DNA of 64,000 nucleotides, taken from positions 34,499,120 through 34,563,119 of the forward strand of contig OY740769.1 in the NCBI GenBank assembly GCA_963513935.1, in the 5' to 3' direction. The position numbers and the translations under genes are program-made. Below, one piece after another: positions 13,700-25,431 of this stretch; position 1 is the stretch's first letter, and each line of letters opens with the position of its first letter. The stretch comes from Aphrophora alni (lineage: Eukaryota > Arthropoda > Insecta > Hemiptera > Aphrophoridae). A model generated the notes under the pieces. The model had not been told where the DNA came from. It worked only from the letters and a program-made list of their open reading frames with translations, and did not search any database.

Positions 13700-14990
13700 T
13701 TAGTCAAGAATAAAGCTTTCACTTGAAAAAAAGTCACTCGGTTATGTCCAGGCGTTCATCTACCGATAATTAAAAGATAATTGACATTCAACCACCGACG
13801 CTATAGATTATTGGACTTACAATTAAAGAAATGTGTACCTATGAAGGTGAAGAAATATATTATTAACTAAACATATTAAGCTTTCAACAACAAAAGATAC
13901 TGATTTTAGCGTTCAACAGATAACAAGGTTCATGAGTTAATGATTGTAAAGATTGATCTTTTTCAACAGTAGTTTATGGTCGTACTAGCGAATGATAAAT
14001 CAACTTATGGTTGGATTGCAAACTTTCATCAACCAAAGCTGTAGAAAGTGCACCTTATATCAGTCCATAGTAAATATTGGTAAGCTTTCACATCCCAAAG
14101 TCGGATATTATTGGTTTTTATACGCCAATGATATCCATTCCAGTGAGCAAGGATTGTGCAGCTTTTATCACATGCGGATATATACTGGATTTCATCAACT
14201 GAGAATGGAGATTATTGAGATTTTATCAATCGATGAAACGAATTGTAGGTCTTTCATTGTCCAAAGATAACAAATGTTTAGTTCATAAATAGAATGAGGG
14301 TTGTAAATTGCTAATATATTCTAAGGCTTTTGATTATTATTCATTTAATTTTTTTTTAGTATATAATTATTTGGCATTCATCTACGAGTGTAAAAGTTAA
14401 TGAGCTCTCGCTTATAGTGAATGAAGAATTCTGTATTTTAAATTGTCTGAGGTAGGGGTTAAAACCCGGATGAATAGTTTTTAGTCAATTTTTATCAGCG
14501 AAGGTGTAGATTGCTTATCTTTCACGCTTTTAGGAAAGTACATCTTATCTTTCACGCTTAGGGCAGATGAAGTAGATTGGTGCCCTTAACTAACGATAAT
14601 GTGTATTGCTGTGTTTAACTAAAATTGGCATTATCTTGGTTTCAAAGAGAAGTAATACTGCTTACCGGTAAACGACAAAATATTTGAGTGAATAGCTTGG
14701 TTTTCATCCGTCGAGGACAGATTCTTTACTTTTTTCTAAAAATATATCAGTTGTAATGCTTTCAATCAGTTTTGATTGATTGGTTGGATTTTCAATAGGA
14801 AATTTATAATTACAGGCTTTATCAAATGTGGTTTACTTAACTCTTTCATTAACAGAGGAAGTTTGGTTGGTTGTATTTTACCAGAACATAGTCTTTACAT
14901 GACATGTATTCCACTCCATCAGTGCTTCAACATCTTCTCTATACCTGACGGGTTCTACTTCGCATTTTCATGTTCTGTGCTAATATAGAA
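13700..14990. repeat. possible very degenerate short-period repeat
   Basis: Phrases such as GCTTTCA, TTTCATCAACC and GATAATNGATTG recur every few tens of bases, suggesting an old tandem array decayed beyond clear units. Short open frames here have no coding character. Confidence 0.3.
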
Positions 14991-17900
14991 GTGAATTTTC
15001 AATTATCACATGAGACTGTTTAATTATTCTACATTTAATTTCTAAATGGATCATTTACAAATCCACTTTTTCTTAATTGGAATTACTCTCTCAACTTTTT
15101 GCTAAGAACGCATAATATTTAGAAACGTTACCGGATCTATTATTTTGTGTTTCATGACGAGTCTTCTCTGGACGCTAGACAACCACCACTTAGAACTACT
15201 TCTCTTCTTATATTATTTCTATCTCTTCTAAACCTGGTTACTACTTTCATGGGCAAGGACCTCTTAACTTCAACGTAAGTAAGATTTATATATACCCCAA
15301 GAAATAATTTTCGTCTAAGTGCCACCCTTCTCCCCACCTTATCTCTTTCCCAAACCATTGTGCCTGCCTGTAATATTCGCCTACAACTAGTATCGTATCC
15401 GTAAACGCTATTCATTTTTCTTAAGCAATGTAATCTTCATCAAGACGATCGTTTGTGTTATACGATCTCCGAACCACCATTTTATTTATCTATTTTACAT
15501 CTATTCAAGTGATGCATAGGGCCCTAATTCCATTTTGTAATGTCTATCAAATTAGGTTATAATTCACATTCAACAGACTCTTAATCTTCAAAATGACCTC
15601 AGTTCCTTTTTAAACAACTCTACGACTTTTTAGTTCGCCCAGAATTGACTTTCTTCTCTTTCATCTTCACGATAAACCTTTCCTCTTAAACAAACCCCTA
15701 AGTATAACACATGTTCTTTCTTTTCCGCTGATGTAATCACTTTAACATCTTTACAAAATCTTCTGAAAGTTACCGTAGTGGTTTCAGACTACCTACCTCT
15801 ACTTATGCCGATCTTATATTAACATACAAACTCGTCCATAGTAACTTTCTTCACTAAACCTACTCCCCACTCCTTGCAACATACAGTATTTTTTTCAGTA
15901 TCACTTCATCTGTCGTTAATTATTCTTGGTCTCAAAACTAAGATCAACTTCTTTAAAATGTCTACCCAACGAGGCCATGTATTAACAGTTAGATATTGGT
16001 GAACTACTTTCCTGTGGCTTTCATTATGACTGAATAACCAGATTCTCGACAGGTTTTAATACGTTGACTCCTCCCTTAATGTAATAAGTTCTTTTTAATT
16101 TAAGAATGTTCTGGGTTTTAGTAAACAGTTAAGCGATGAACAATAACAAAATACAGTGGACATTTTCCTAAATGTGTGCTTAATCACAGTGTCATTTCAA
16201 TTAAAAGCTCACAATTTGAACCAATCCTATCATTGGTTGTTGCAAAACTTGTGCAACTACTTCCGCTATTTAAATATTTCATTCTTAAACATTTGTTTTT
16301 ATCCCTTCAAGGCTGTTTCATCATCTGAACTTCTTTCGTTCGTGGATAGTAATAAAAACACGAGAGTTACCAGACAAACTACTTTGAATAATGTATTAAA
16401 TTTACAGAGGTTTGTATTTTTCACTTTTTCTAGAAGTATTTCAAGTACACTGATTAATCAGTCACTACATCTAGACACATTTTAAATATCATTAGACACG
16501 CTGGTAAGGTTAGTTTCTGACAAGCACATGATTAGAAGTTTTACACCTATTATAAAAATATTCTAGAATTTAATCTACTAAGAGAGAAAGTTGACTCTGA
16601 GGATTTCGTAAATCACTCTCTCAAACTTAGTTTGGTTATTGCACTCTGTAACAAAATAATCATATCTTTAACAAGGTCGGAGCAATTTTGGCATCACCAG
16701 AATGGAGTTGAAAAACTCAAGATATTGAAATAGTAATCGATTGAAGCTTCGCAACTGGAAATCATTATTGGCTCCAATATTGAGTGGTAGAAAATCTATT
16801 TCAGCTCTGGCAAACCAAGCTATAAGCTATATAAGTGAACTAACTTAGAAGTCGCTTTTAAAAGTCATATGTTAACTAACAGTTTCACAAACCAACCTTC
16901 AAGGAAACAACTCCAAGTAGGACCAGATCAACAAGATTACCAAAGCAAAATTTCAGGTAAAAAACTTGGAGCTCTGTCGTCACTATTACCTAATTCCGTT
17001 TTAAAGATTTTAAAATCATTGTAGAATGGAACTTACTGACTTTTAATTTTAAAACTACAGCCGATAAATAAGTGTTTTCAAAAAACGTACAAACTTTACA
17101 ATATTAAGAACTGACCCACGAAAACTGGTCTAGAGAAAACTAAATTTAAGAAATATTGAAAAAACCTCAGTAATATTTCTAGCTATTAAAAGTAACAAGA
17201 TTTATGGTAAGAAAAAATGGTTATACAAAGTAACCATAGGTAAGATTTAAGAAAAAACATTATTAAACCACCCAATATTTATGAAATACAGCAGACTCTT
17301 AATACAATTTTTATTAGCGATTAAAATTATTTTGTTAATTATCTATATAAAGTGTATTGATTATTTCTTCCAAATATTCATATTATATTATATATTTGTA
17401 GATATGTATGAAATGAAATTACTTACTATTCCTAATAAAGAAAAGTTTGTAATGGATCAAAATCATTTTGTGTTTTTTATCAAAACAAACTGCATCTGAA
17501 TTAAAAATTACTGTGAGCAGCTCATCCGTCTAATATTTATGTTTTCAGAAACTCCTAAAAAACCTTCTACAAAACTCAGCACAGTTCAAGTATTTAAATC
17601 AAAACACATACAAAAATTCTTCAGTTCCAAAATTTCCGACATTTTTTAATGTAAATAAATTTGTATCCCTAATACTACTTGCAATAACCTGATTTATATT
17701 ATTCAATCAAGAGTGCACCTTGTAACTATCCACAGCAATAAAACTGGTTTTATAATTTCAAAAATGGAACTTATAGAACTTAAAACGAACTGAAATATAT
17801 TAAATATATGAAGTAAATGTATCAAGTGCTTCCCTACTTTCGTCATATAACTGCATTATGAGTTTCGAATAGATATCGACTTCAGAAGCATACAGCATAA

Positions 17901-18035
17901 CACTGATCCGTTTTCAACAAACTCACATCTTTATTATAGGGTCAAGTGTTCCTATTCTTCTATTGTTAACTTATTTACTTACTAGTTCACACTTTTAATC
18001 AAATGTAATGAGCTAAACTTGTGGAAACTTCAGTA

Positions 18036-18302
18036 ACCAAATGAATTAAAACACAACTTTCCGCACAAAATCTCTTTATTTGTCCAACATAAATACAAGA
18101 CGACGCTTCAATGACTACGTCATCATCCCTAAAATGACTACGTTATCTATATGCACATAAACCCTACAGCCTACAGTCCACTGTCATTAGGCTTTGTTTG
18201 TAAAATAGTAGCCGAGGATGATGACTTAGTCATTGAAACGTCGTCTTGTAGTTGTGCTAGAAGTGATTACTTGTGGAAAGTTGTGTTTTAATTCATTTGG
18301 TT
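18036..18302. mobile_element. 267-bp hairpin element, Penelope-terminus-like
   Basis: The left end AACCAAATGAATTAAAACAC is the reverse complement of the right end. The arms continue through an ACAAGACGACG / CGTCGTCTTGT block. The inner GATGATGACTTAGTCATTGA followed by AACGTCG has the style of the snap-back ends of Penelope-like elements. There is no coding capacity. Confidence 0.7.
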
Positions 18303-18400
18303 CACCCTTTTGTATAAAGATCATTTTAGTTCACTGACTTGCGTTTACTGATTATACTAGAAACTTTTACGTTTCTTATACCTATTTCTTATACGTTGTA

Positions 18401-18471
18401 TTTTTGGAAATATAAATCTTGTTAAATATATTATATATATAATATATTCAACAAGATTTATATATCCAAAA
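18401..18471. repeat. 71-bp AT-rich palindrome
   Basis: TTTTTGGAAATATAAATCTT at the left is mirrored by AAGATTTATATATCCAAAAA at the right, around an alternating TA centre. It could extrude as a cruciform. Confidence 0.85.
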
Positions 18472-18708
18472 ATGATATCCGATTGTCTATTAATTTGTCA
18501 TTTCCTCCTTTTATGGTATATTTTATATATTTCCTAATACATTTAATAATTTGCTCTTGTTGGTGAAATGTATTCATTTCATGTATTCAACAAGTTGATG
18601 TTCTTCTGTTATTACATCAATAGGAACAGAAAGTAAAATCAGTAGGAACAGAAAGAAAACAAAGTTTGTTACGCATATAATATTATTATTAATAAAGGGA
18701 TATTTGTC

Positions 18709-18709
<1 letters not shown>

Positions 18710-18750
<41 letters not shown>
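18710..18750. repeat. (TA)n microsatellite, about 41 bp
   Basis: Pure TA alternation. The Ile-Tyr open frame across it is an artefact. Confidence 0.95.
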
Positions 18751-18751
<1 letters not shown>

Positions 18752-19074
18752 TATTACACGTTTTTTAGTCTTAGTTTTAAGTTACCAAAACACAAATACA
18801 AATTTGTGGCAAAAAATTTTTGTCCCTTTCCTGAAAAGACTTCAAAAATCGGATATATCTGCATAAATCTGAAAGTCAAATATAATACAATTACATATTA
18901 TTTTCTGAACTAGGTATGTGTGAGAAATGAAAATAAATTTAATTTTGATGTTTCAAATATATCCATTAATTTTTTCCCAGGTTGCTTAAATACGAGAAAC
19001 TATAATTATCATAGATTTAATAATTTTAAAAAAAGATGAAAACCATACAATGAAGATTCCTAGTACTCGATACT

Positions 19075-19240
19075 AGCAGCGTCAGGGTCGGAAGAAAACA
19101 ATGGTTGATCAACAGGAACTTTATAAAAAAGATAAAAGAAGTGGTCTAAAGTTAGAAGTTATAACTCCAGTTAGGTGACTCGAGATTACCACACTCGTAC
19201 TCTCTATAAGTGAGCCTCTGAGGGTATATTGTGTTATATA
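19075..19240 (+). repeat. SINE-like interspersed repeat, copy A
   Basis: Contains GCGTCAGGGTCGGAAGAAAA and, further on, GAGATTACCACACTCGTACT with GTGAGCCTCTGAGG. Related copies lie near 22195, 32385 (minus), 42030, 52205 and 59520 (minus). No open frame or tRNA head was recognised. Confidence 0.6.
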
Positions 19241-19576
19241 GTTTTCAAAAATATTGATGTGATTTCCTACTATCTTAATCTTCAACGTATCTAAGCACAT
19301 AGTTATAATTAAACATTATATTTTGGTAGCATTAAAAATCCACCTTTACTACTTGCCAAAGCAGTAATGTGCATCCCAAGGCCACCGTTGCTGTACACAC
19401 AAAACAAAACTTGATTACGGGCTTTATATAAATCTACTAATAACTTATTGTTCTAAGTAAGAAATCACAACAACTTTATAAGGAAACTCTGTACATTTAA
19501 CTAAGTCAATGTGTCCAATAGTTTAATTATATTGTCTTTGTAAAGTATGTAACTATACACTGTCTACCATTTACAG

Positions 19577-19999
19577 GTAACACTTGCCCGTTATTGCTGT
19601 GGCTGTTGCCGTAAGGTGGGATTATGTGGAGGATTTTCTTCAGCTAAATATTGTGCAGGCAATGTATGCACAATCCGAAAACCATACAACGGAGGTTGCT
19701 GTGTGAACTGTGGCGGCTGTTGTTCTTGCTGCCCATGTTATTGTTGTTGTTGTTGTCCAATTGGTGATGAGACATCCACCTATTCAGTAGATACTACACA
19801 AGTACTTCCAACAGTATCTGCAATAGCTACTTCACCAGTGGTTCCAACAGTAACTCCAGGTGATATTACTACACCTGGAATTTTAGAAAATGTTGCAACA
19901 TTAAATCAAAACGTTTTAGATACACAATTAGTGACTGTATCAGTAACTCCAGCAGACACAACACTTATTATAGAACCAGGAGATGTAATAATCCCATAA
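19577..19999 (+). CDS. gene 1 last exon: Cys-rich head with Thr/Val/Pro tail, secreted
   Basis: The exon follows a TTTACAG acceptor and opens in phase 0 with VTLARYCCGCC. It runs 140 codons to TAA at 19997-19999. Joined to the 18-codon exon at 2177 it gives a 158-residue precursor with probable signal cleavage before RYCC. About the first 60 residues of the exon are very Cys-rich (GGCC, CCSCCPCYCCCCCP). The remainder is Cys-free and rich in Thr, Val and Pro, with TTQVLPTVSA and a PGD motif seen twice. An AATAAA signal sits 219 bp downstream. I recognise no family. A secreted structural or matrix protein is inferred from composition and from the similarly built neighbours. The two-part layout (Cys block, then T/V/P tail) is unlike the uniformly Cys/Pro-rich paralogues. 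Confidence 0.72.
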   Translation, partial: VTLARYCCGCCRKVGLCGGFSSAKYCAGNVCTIRKPYNGGCCVNCGGCCSCCPCYCCCCCPIGDETSTYSVDTTQVLPTVSAIATSPVVPTVTPGDITTPGILENVATLNQNVLDTQLVTVSVTPADTTLIIEPGDVIIP

Positions 20000-20217
20000 T
20001 TGATGTGACTAACATATTATTCGATGGTATTTCTTTTGAAGTATTTCAAAAAATGTCACGAAACCTCTTCCTGTTACGTTTTATCCATAACTTCTTGTCA
20101 GACAGACTTAAAGTAAATATGGCATTCAAATCCGTAAACAAACTCACTTAAAAATAATTTGTTTGAAAAATGATCAAATTTGAAATGTAAAATTATATCT
20201 AAAAAAATATCTCCCTA

Positions 20218-20223
20218 AATAAA
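20218..20223 (+). promoter_or_regulatory. poly(A) signal AATAAA, gene 1
   Basis: Canonical hexamer 219 bp after the gene 1 stop codon, in the same orientation. Confidence 0.55.
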
Positions 20224-22194
20224 GTTAAGCAATGACATGTATAATTAATATAATTCAAATTAATAGAGGCTATATAACACTTTTTATTGAACTTCAACGT
20301 AATTTAAAATCTAGTTTCACTCTTTAAACCACAACAACTACAATCATTTAGATTTGTCAAAAGCATTTAGAAAAAAATCTGAATCGATAAAAACAGCTGA
20401 TTAGGAGTGCAATACACATGAAAATGAGGATTAAATACTCCAACTGGATTAGTAGAAGGTTAAGATGTTTAGGGGAAAATAAACAACTAACAGACTACAA
20501 CTCATATCTTCTACACAGGAGCAAAACCTATTACTACATGCTGAAACACAAAAGAATTTTTTGCTTCAGTTTAAGCATAAATAATTACGTGATTTTTAAT
20601 TTATATAATATATAAACAAATTCCAATTAAAGTTGTATCTTTTACAAACAAGTATTATATTTGTATCTATACTGAAATAAATGAATATTGTTAAATTTAA
20701 ATTTGCTGTACTAATAGTAAATAATAAAATCAAATTACGCGTAATAATTAATTTGTTTTTACCATATTTGTACTTTTTCGCAAACAAATGTTATTGTGTT
20801 CTATATCTGTTTTAAAAATTAAACTTACAATGAAATACAAATAGAATAATAAAATAAAACTTTAAAAATATAACTGCTTAAATAATATAAAAAATTATTA
20901 ACATTTAATAAAACTGAATGATTTTTAATTTAACAGTGTTATATTATTTTACCTAACAATCATGAATTTTATAAAACATATTGTGCAATTAGTATTAAAC
21001 TTAGAATTTTAAATAATCAAACCGTCACTATTCAAAGTAAGATTTCTCAATAAATTCCTTACCTTTGTTCTTACAGTGTTGGTATTATTATTAAATTAAA
21101 AATTATTTCTGCCCCAAACTGAAATGAGTAATGTTTCAAACATTATATCAGATATTGAATGAAACTGACCAAAAGTAACACAATACTTCTTCAATCGTAC
21201 AAAAAGAAGATGCAATACAAATACTTCTTCTTTTGTACATAACACAAAAAGAAGTATTATCAAAATCATAGTTAATATTTTAGAGACTCCATCTAATATC
21301 CTAAAAAGTGAAAAATAGTCACTTTACTGAGGAAACATTTTGTGTCTTAATGTGAAGGTGAATAAACCTCTCGGTCATCATCGTTTTGTAAAAATAAATA
21401 AAACATAAAACAAACGGGTATTTTAGGTAAACATAAAACAAAAAAACCCTTTCCCACAACAAATATATTAGCATCAGGGGTTGGAAAAGAAAAAGATTTG
21501 TCAAGAGAGACCTCTTTGGGCACCCCGTTTTAAAAATTGAACTTTACTCCTGCTAATTTGGGTTTTAAGTGGTACAAATTAAATATTTCGAATTTTTTTA
21601 ATATTTTTATCGTCTAATTATTGAAGTTGCATAATTTGATTAGTTTAAATTTAAATATAATAAATCCCATTTAAAATTATGATTATTAAATGCAAAATCT
21701 GCCTAATTAGGAAAGACAGTATTAAAAATAATCCACAATTAAAGTATTTAATGAAAATAATATTAAACAATCATTAAACAATTGATTTAGCAGTCTGGGC
21801 TGTGAGCTTGAGGGCGCGTTTTAACAATAAAAGACATTTTGTTAAAAAACCCTTTTGTATCCTAAACAAAAAAAAAGAAGGTTTTTATACCGTGTAACTA
21901 GATTACTAAAGTATTTTTTATTGTTGAAACTATAAAAAAAAACTCTTCAGCCGTCTAGATTACAAAGGTGAACTCAAATTTGTCTACTACAGTCTGGATG
22001 ACAAAACACTCGTAATTATTTACGGGCTTGTTTTTAAAACAATCTAAAACCAAATAATACCACATTTCTTAGCAATATTTTAATTTTGTATTTCAACTAC
22101 TAGAAAATGAAATCATAATGGGTTCATGTAATAATATTACGTGCCTCAAATCAAATCTAAAAACTTTGAAATCGTACACGATAAAACATCTCGG

Positions 22195-22420
22195 TCATCA
22201 TTAATGGATCAGAAGCACTAATTAAGATTATAAGATCGGTCATTAAGCCTCAAGATCAGAAGAGAACAAGAGTTGCTCAAGAGATACCTGATATATAGAG
22301 AGATCTAACCCAGACAACATGGAATAGGTGTAGACTCAGCTAGAACCTTCAGGATTACCATGCCCATACTAACTACATAGTGAAGTCCTGAAGGACGTAT
22401 TGTAGATCCTGTTGTCATAT
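22195..22420 (+). repeat. SINE-like interspersed repeat, copy B
   Basis: Shares the AGAACAAGAGTTGCTCAAGAG block, then the CAGCTAGAACCTTCAGGATT and CCATGCCCATACTAACTACA blocks in the same order as copies A and C. Confidence 0.6.
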
Positions 22421-23994
22421 AGTAGACAAAATACTACAATACTTAATGATTTTTATTTGTTCTGATCGATATTTCAAGAAAGAGCTGAAAACTCTCCTGA
22501 ATGATACAATTTTAAAATAGTAATTGTTATTCCATAAATTCTGGATCTCAGTTGTTAGTAGTACATATATTCCAGTTCTAGATTTTTTGTTTAAATATTT
22601 TTATACGTCAGACTATCTGTTTGGCTAAACAGTTCAATGTAAATATTTAAAATTCGATGTGCATATAAAACCATTGGACTACGTAAAATTTGAAATGTCT
22701 CACATTCTAAAAAATTAATACTAATATTAAAATATGTAATATTTTAAAACAATATATCACATTCTCTTGAGATAAATTAAATTTGTACAATAACTTCACA
22801 ATTTGTCTTTAAAATGGCAGATATTTTGACGATTTTAATTCAATTTTTCTTAATTTCAATAAGGTTCTATATATAGAATAATATAGTTCCCTTTAGCAAA
22901 TTGCATGTTCCTATCGTAGTTTATGTCGCTATCATTCTTAAATACAGAAAACTAGTTCGATGACAAAGACGACGCACAGACGGTGTGTCAGGCCATGATA
23001 CGTCAAGGTCAGTTATAAAATACTGTAATAAACTATTATTATACTGGGTAAGTAAAATATGATTTTATCCAAAAAATAGATAACCGAATTAAGACAATCC
23101 ATTTTCCGTTCTGTCATTTCCGACATATCGTCTTTTAGGAACCTGGCAAAGGCTCCCAACCACTTGACATACAGACGCAGAAGTCTGATCACCTAGTACC
23201 CCCATCGGAGACACGGTCTATGGTATCTTTTGAGAGGATACTCCCTATGTCAGTTGAGACTTGCCCAGACATTATTAATGTAGATTATATGATTATGTAG
23301 ATTATAGAGTAGAAGCTATTTAATTCACTCTAACTTTGAAATTTGGGACTGAAATTCTAGGATTAACTCCCTGAATATCTAGTTTATTGAAAGGTATTTG
23401 ATCCTCTCGATTAAGAATATAGGGAGTGAACATATCTTAGTTTTCACACATCTCTCGAAACGGATAGTGAGTTTTTTTCTTCAACATATCTGTTTAATCT
23501 CCGTATTGGTGTACTATGATTTGGAAACACAAGTTTTTAATATTTCAGTAATGACGAAACGAAATCAAAATGTACCTAGAAATTTTCGCTGATTATGATA
23601 AATTTAATCTATTATTTCATAATCTTAGTGAAAATTTGTAGTCTGAGGTGGTATTTCTTGAATAACAAAATCTAATTCAATAATAACGTCTAAACGGAAG
23701 AAATATTTAAATGTGGATTGATCATTAACTCCTGTATAACCTTATAACCTCCTGTATATCTTTGTGTACAACTCATAAATGGTATCATTATAGTATTATT
23801 GCCTTGAAGACTTGTCACTTTTATTTTTAAATCTTGAAGTAGTAGATCTGTATTTAATTGCTATGTTTCAAAATTGGACAATATTTATTTTGCAGAGATT
23901 GGATTATCCTGCAATTAGCTGTGTCAATTTTTAGATAATGTATTATTCCTTCGAAGAACCAGTACTATGTTTCGGTTATCTACGCATACTTTGA

Positions 23995-24280
23995 ATGTTG
24001 TGATCTGATATTTGGCTCGACTGGTGGAAAGCAACCGTAAAGTCACGGCCGGTGGAAGGATTAGACCTGATAGGGAACTTTTACTCAGTTTTTGTGTGGT
24101 CAGCTTATGAAATCCCTTGGCCTTAGTTCTAACATTCATAAACATAACTTGCAACTTGCAACTTGTAACTTACCTCACAATGCTGTGTCAACCCCTTGGA
24201 CTTTTGAGCTCCCATCGGAATTGAACTCGGAATCTTCGTCACACAAAACCAAGGTGCTTCACTACACCAACCAAGGGTAG
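23995..24280 (-). mobile_element. tRNA-derived SINE (minus strand)
   Basis: On the minus strand the element begins near 24278 with CCCTTGGTTGGTGTAGTGAA, an A-box-like string. About 50 bp later comes CCGAGTTCAATTCCGATGGG, which fits a pol III B box (GGTTCGANTCC type). A body region follows, reaching about 23995, with CTATCAGGTCTAATCCTTCC. The lower boundary is approximate. Two tandem CTTGCAA-type units near 24150 interrupt the body. It could instead be a degenerate tRNA pseudogene with unrelated flanks. Confidence 0.55.
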
Positions 24281-25322
24281 AAGTAAAACTTCCATCGAAT
24301 TCGTATTGTTTTTTTAATTTCAAATCATTTTTCCTAACTTCTGATTTACATGACCTTTTCACTAATCTCGTTAATCCACGTGTGTACTAAAACTCGATTC
24401 ATGTTTTTTTAATTATTATTAAGTGATTAAAAACCATTTGTGTATAAAATTTCCGTTTTGAAGATAATTGTTACATACATGTTTTCATAGTTTTCTCAAA
24501 TACGTTAAAGGAACAACTTTCCATTTTCAGTAAATTGGCGAAAAATACGACTGAATAACATTTACAATTTTTTTTTCACGTTATGTCACTGGTTTAAAAA
24601 AATCTTAATTCAAATCCACAATGGAACAATTGCTGAAGCAACATAATTTCCGGTGAAGAGGTAACGCGTAATTTCTGTGCACAGTACGTTCATTTGTGTA
24701 AGAAAAATATTACCTACTTTGTGATGATAACATTTGTATTGCTTGTTTATAAAATTTGTGTTATGTGCAAAATATTTTGTTTTACAAATGAATCGTTATG
24801 GCTTCAGATTCTAAATTGTTATGGTGTTTTTTGTTGTTTAAATTTGTATTGTTTATTATTTGTTAATAATGTTGAAATGACTTGCGAAATATATTGTTTT
24901 GGTGGCGGCTTCATGAGTAATTTTTCTTTTAAATAATGTTTTATTTATTATATGTGTATCACATGTGTAAACGTGTACTACCTGTTGTCCTTCGTATGAA
25001 CTACACTTTTTATTATTACAGTTATATTAAATTTAACGTTGCAAATAACTATATATTTTATTATATATTTAGATAATTAATTATTGTTATAGGATTGTTG
25101 TGATTTATTGTAAACTCACTTTGTATTGTTCATGAAGTAAATTGATGTGGCACTTTAGCTTTTCTTCGTGTTATAAAACACAACCACAAAATAATTATAC
25201 GAAATAAAAATCAAATAAGTCTATTTGAAAAACAAACGAAAATCTAAAAACAAACGGAATGTGTGTGATTATTCATAAAAATCAAATTTAAAAGAAACAG
25301 GTATAACATTATATTACATGTT

Positions 25323-25328
25323 TTTATT
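25323..25328 (-). promoter_or_regulatory. poly(A) signal AATAAA, gene 2
   Basis: TTTATT on the plus strand gives AATAAA on the minus strand about 104 bp beyond the gene 2 stop. Confidence 0.6.
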
Positions 25329-25431
25329 ATTCAGACTTAAAACTATGTAATGTATTGTGAAATTGAACTATTACAAATATAACAACTATAACACAGACAA
25401 TTGTGTTAATTGTAACAAAATAAATTGTGTA

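Larger units (their letters stand above)
2231..19576 (+). other. inferred 17.3-kb intron of gene 1 (or spacer)
   Basis: Bounded by a GT donor after 2230 and a TTTACAG acceptor ending at 19576. It contains tandem repeats, a piggyBac-like fragment, a Penelope-like element with a nested DNA element, and hairpin repeats, each listed separately. The stretches 5000-6100, 6500-8700 and 15000-18000 contain only AT-rich sequence and short open frames without coding character. Confidence 0.5.
20300..25300. other. intergenic between convergent genes 1 and 2
   Basis: AT-rich spacer. It holds a SINE-like repeat near 22.2 kb, a tRNA-headed SINE near 24.1 kb and a small inverted repeat around 21190-21260 (two copies of AAAAAGAAG facing a CTTCTTTTTG-type arm). 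No splice-flanked Cys/Pro exon or other gene was seen. Confidence 0.5.

Noticed and set aside
15152..15415. 87-codon minus-strand frame rich in Arg
   Set aside because: No homology recognised, no splice or promoter context, and it lies in repeat-derived intronic sequence.
24694..24936. 80-codon Cys-containing plus-strand frame
   Set aside because: AT-rich low-complexity sequence, no acceptor in phase and no repeat pattern like the cluster genes.
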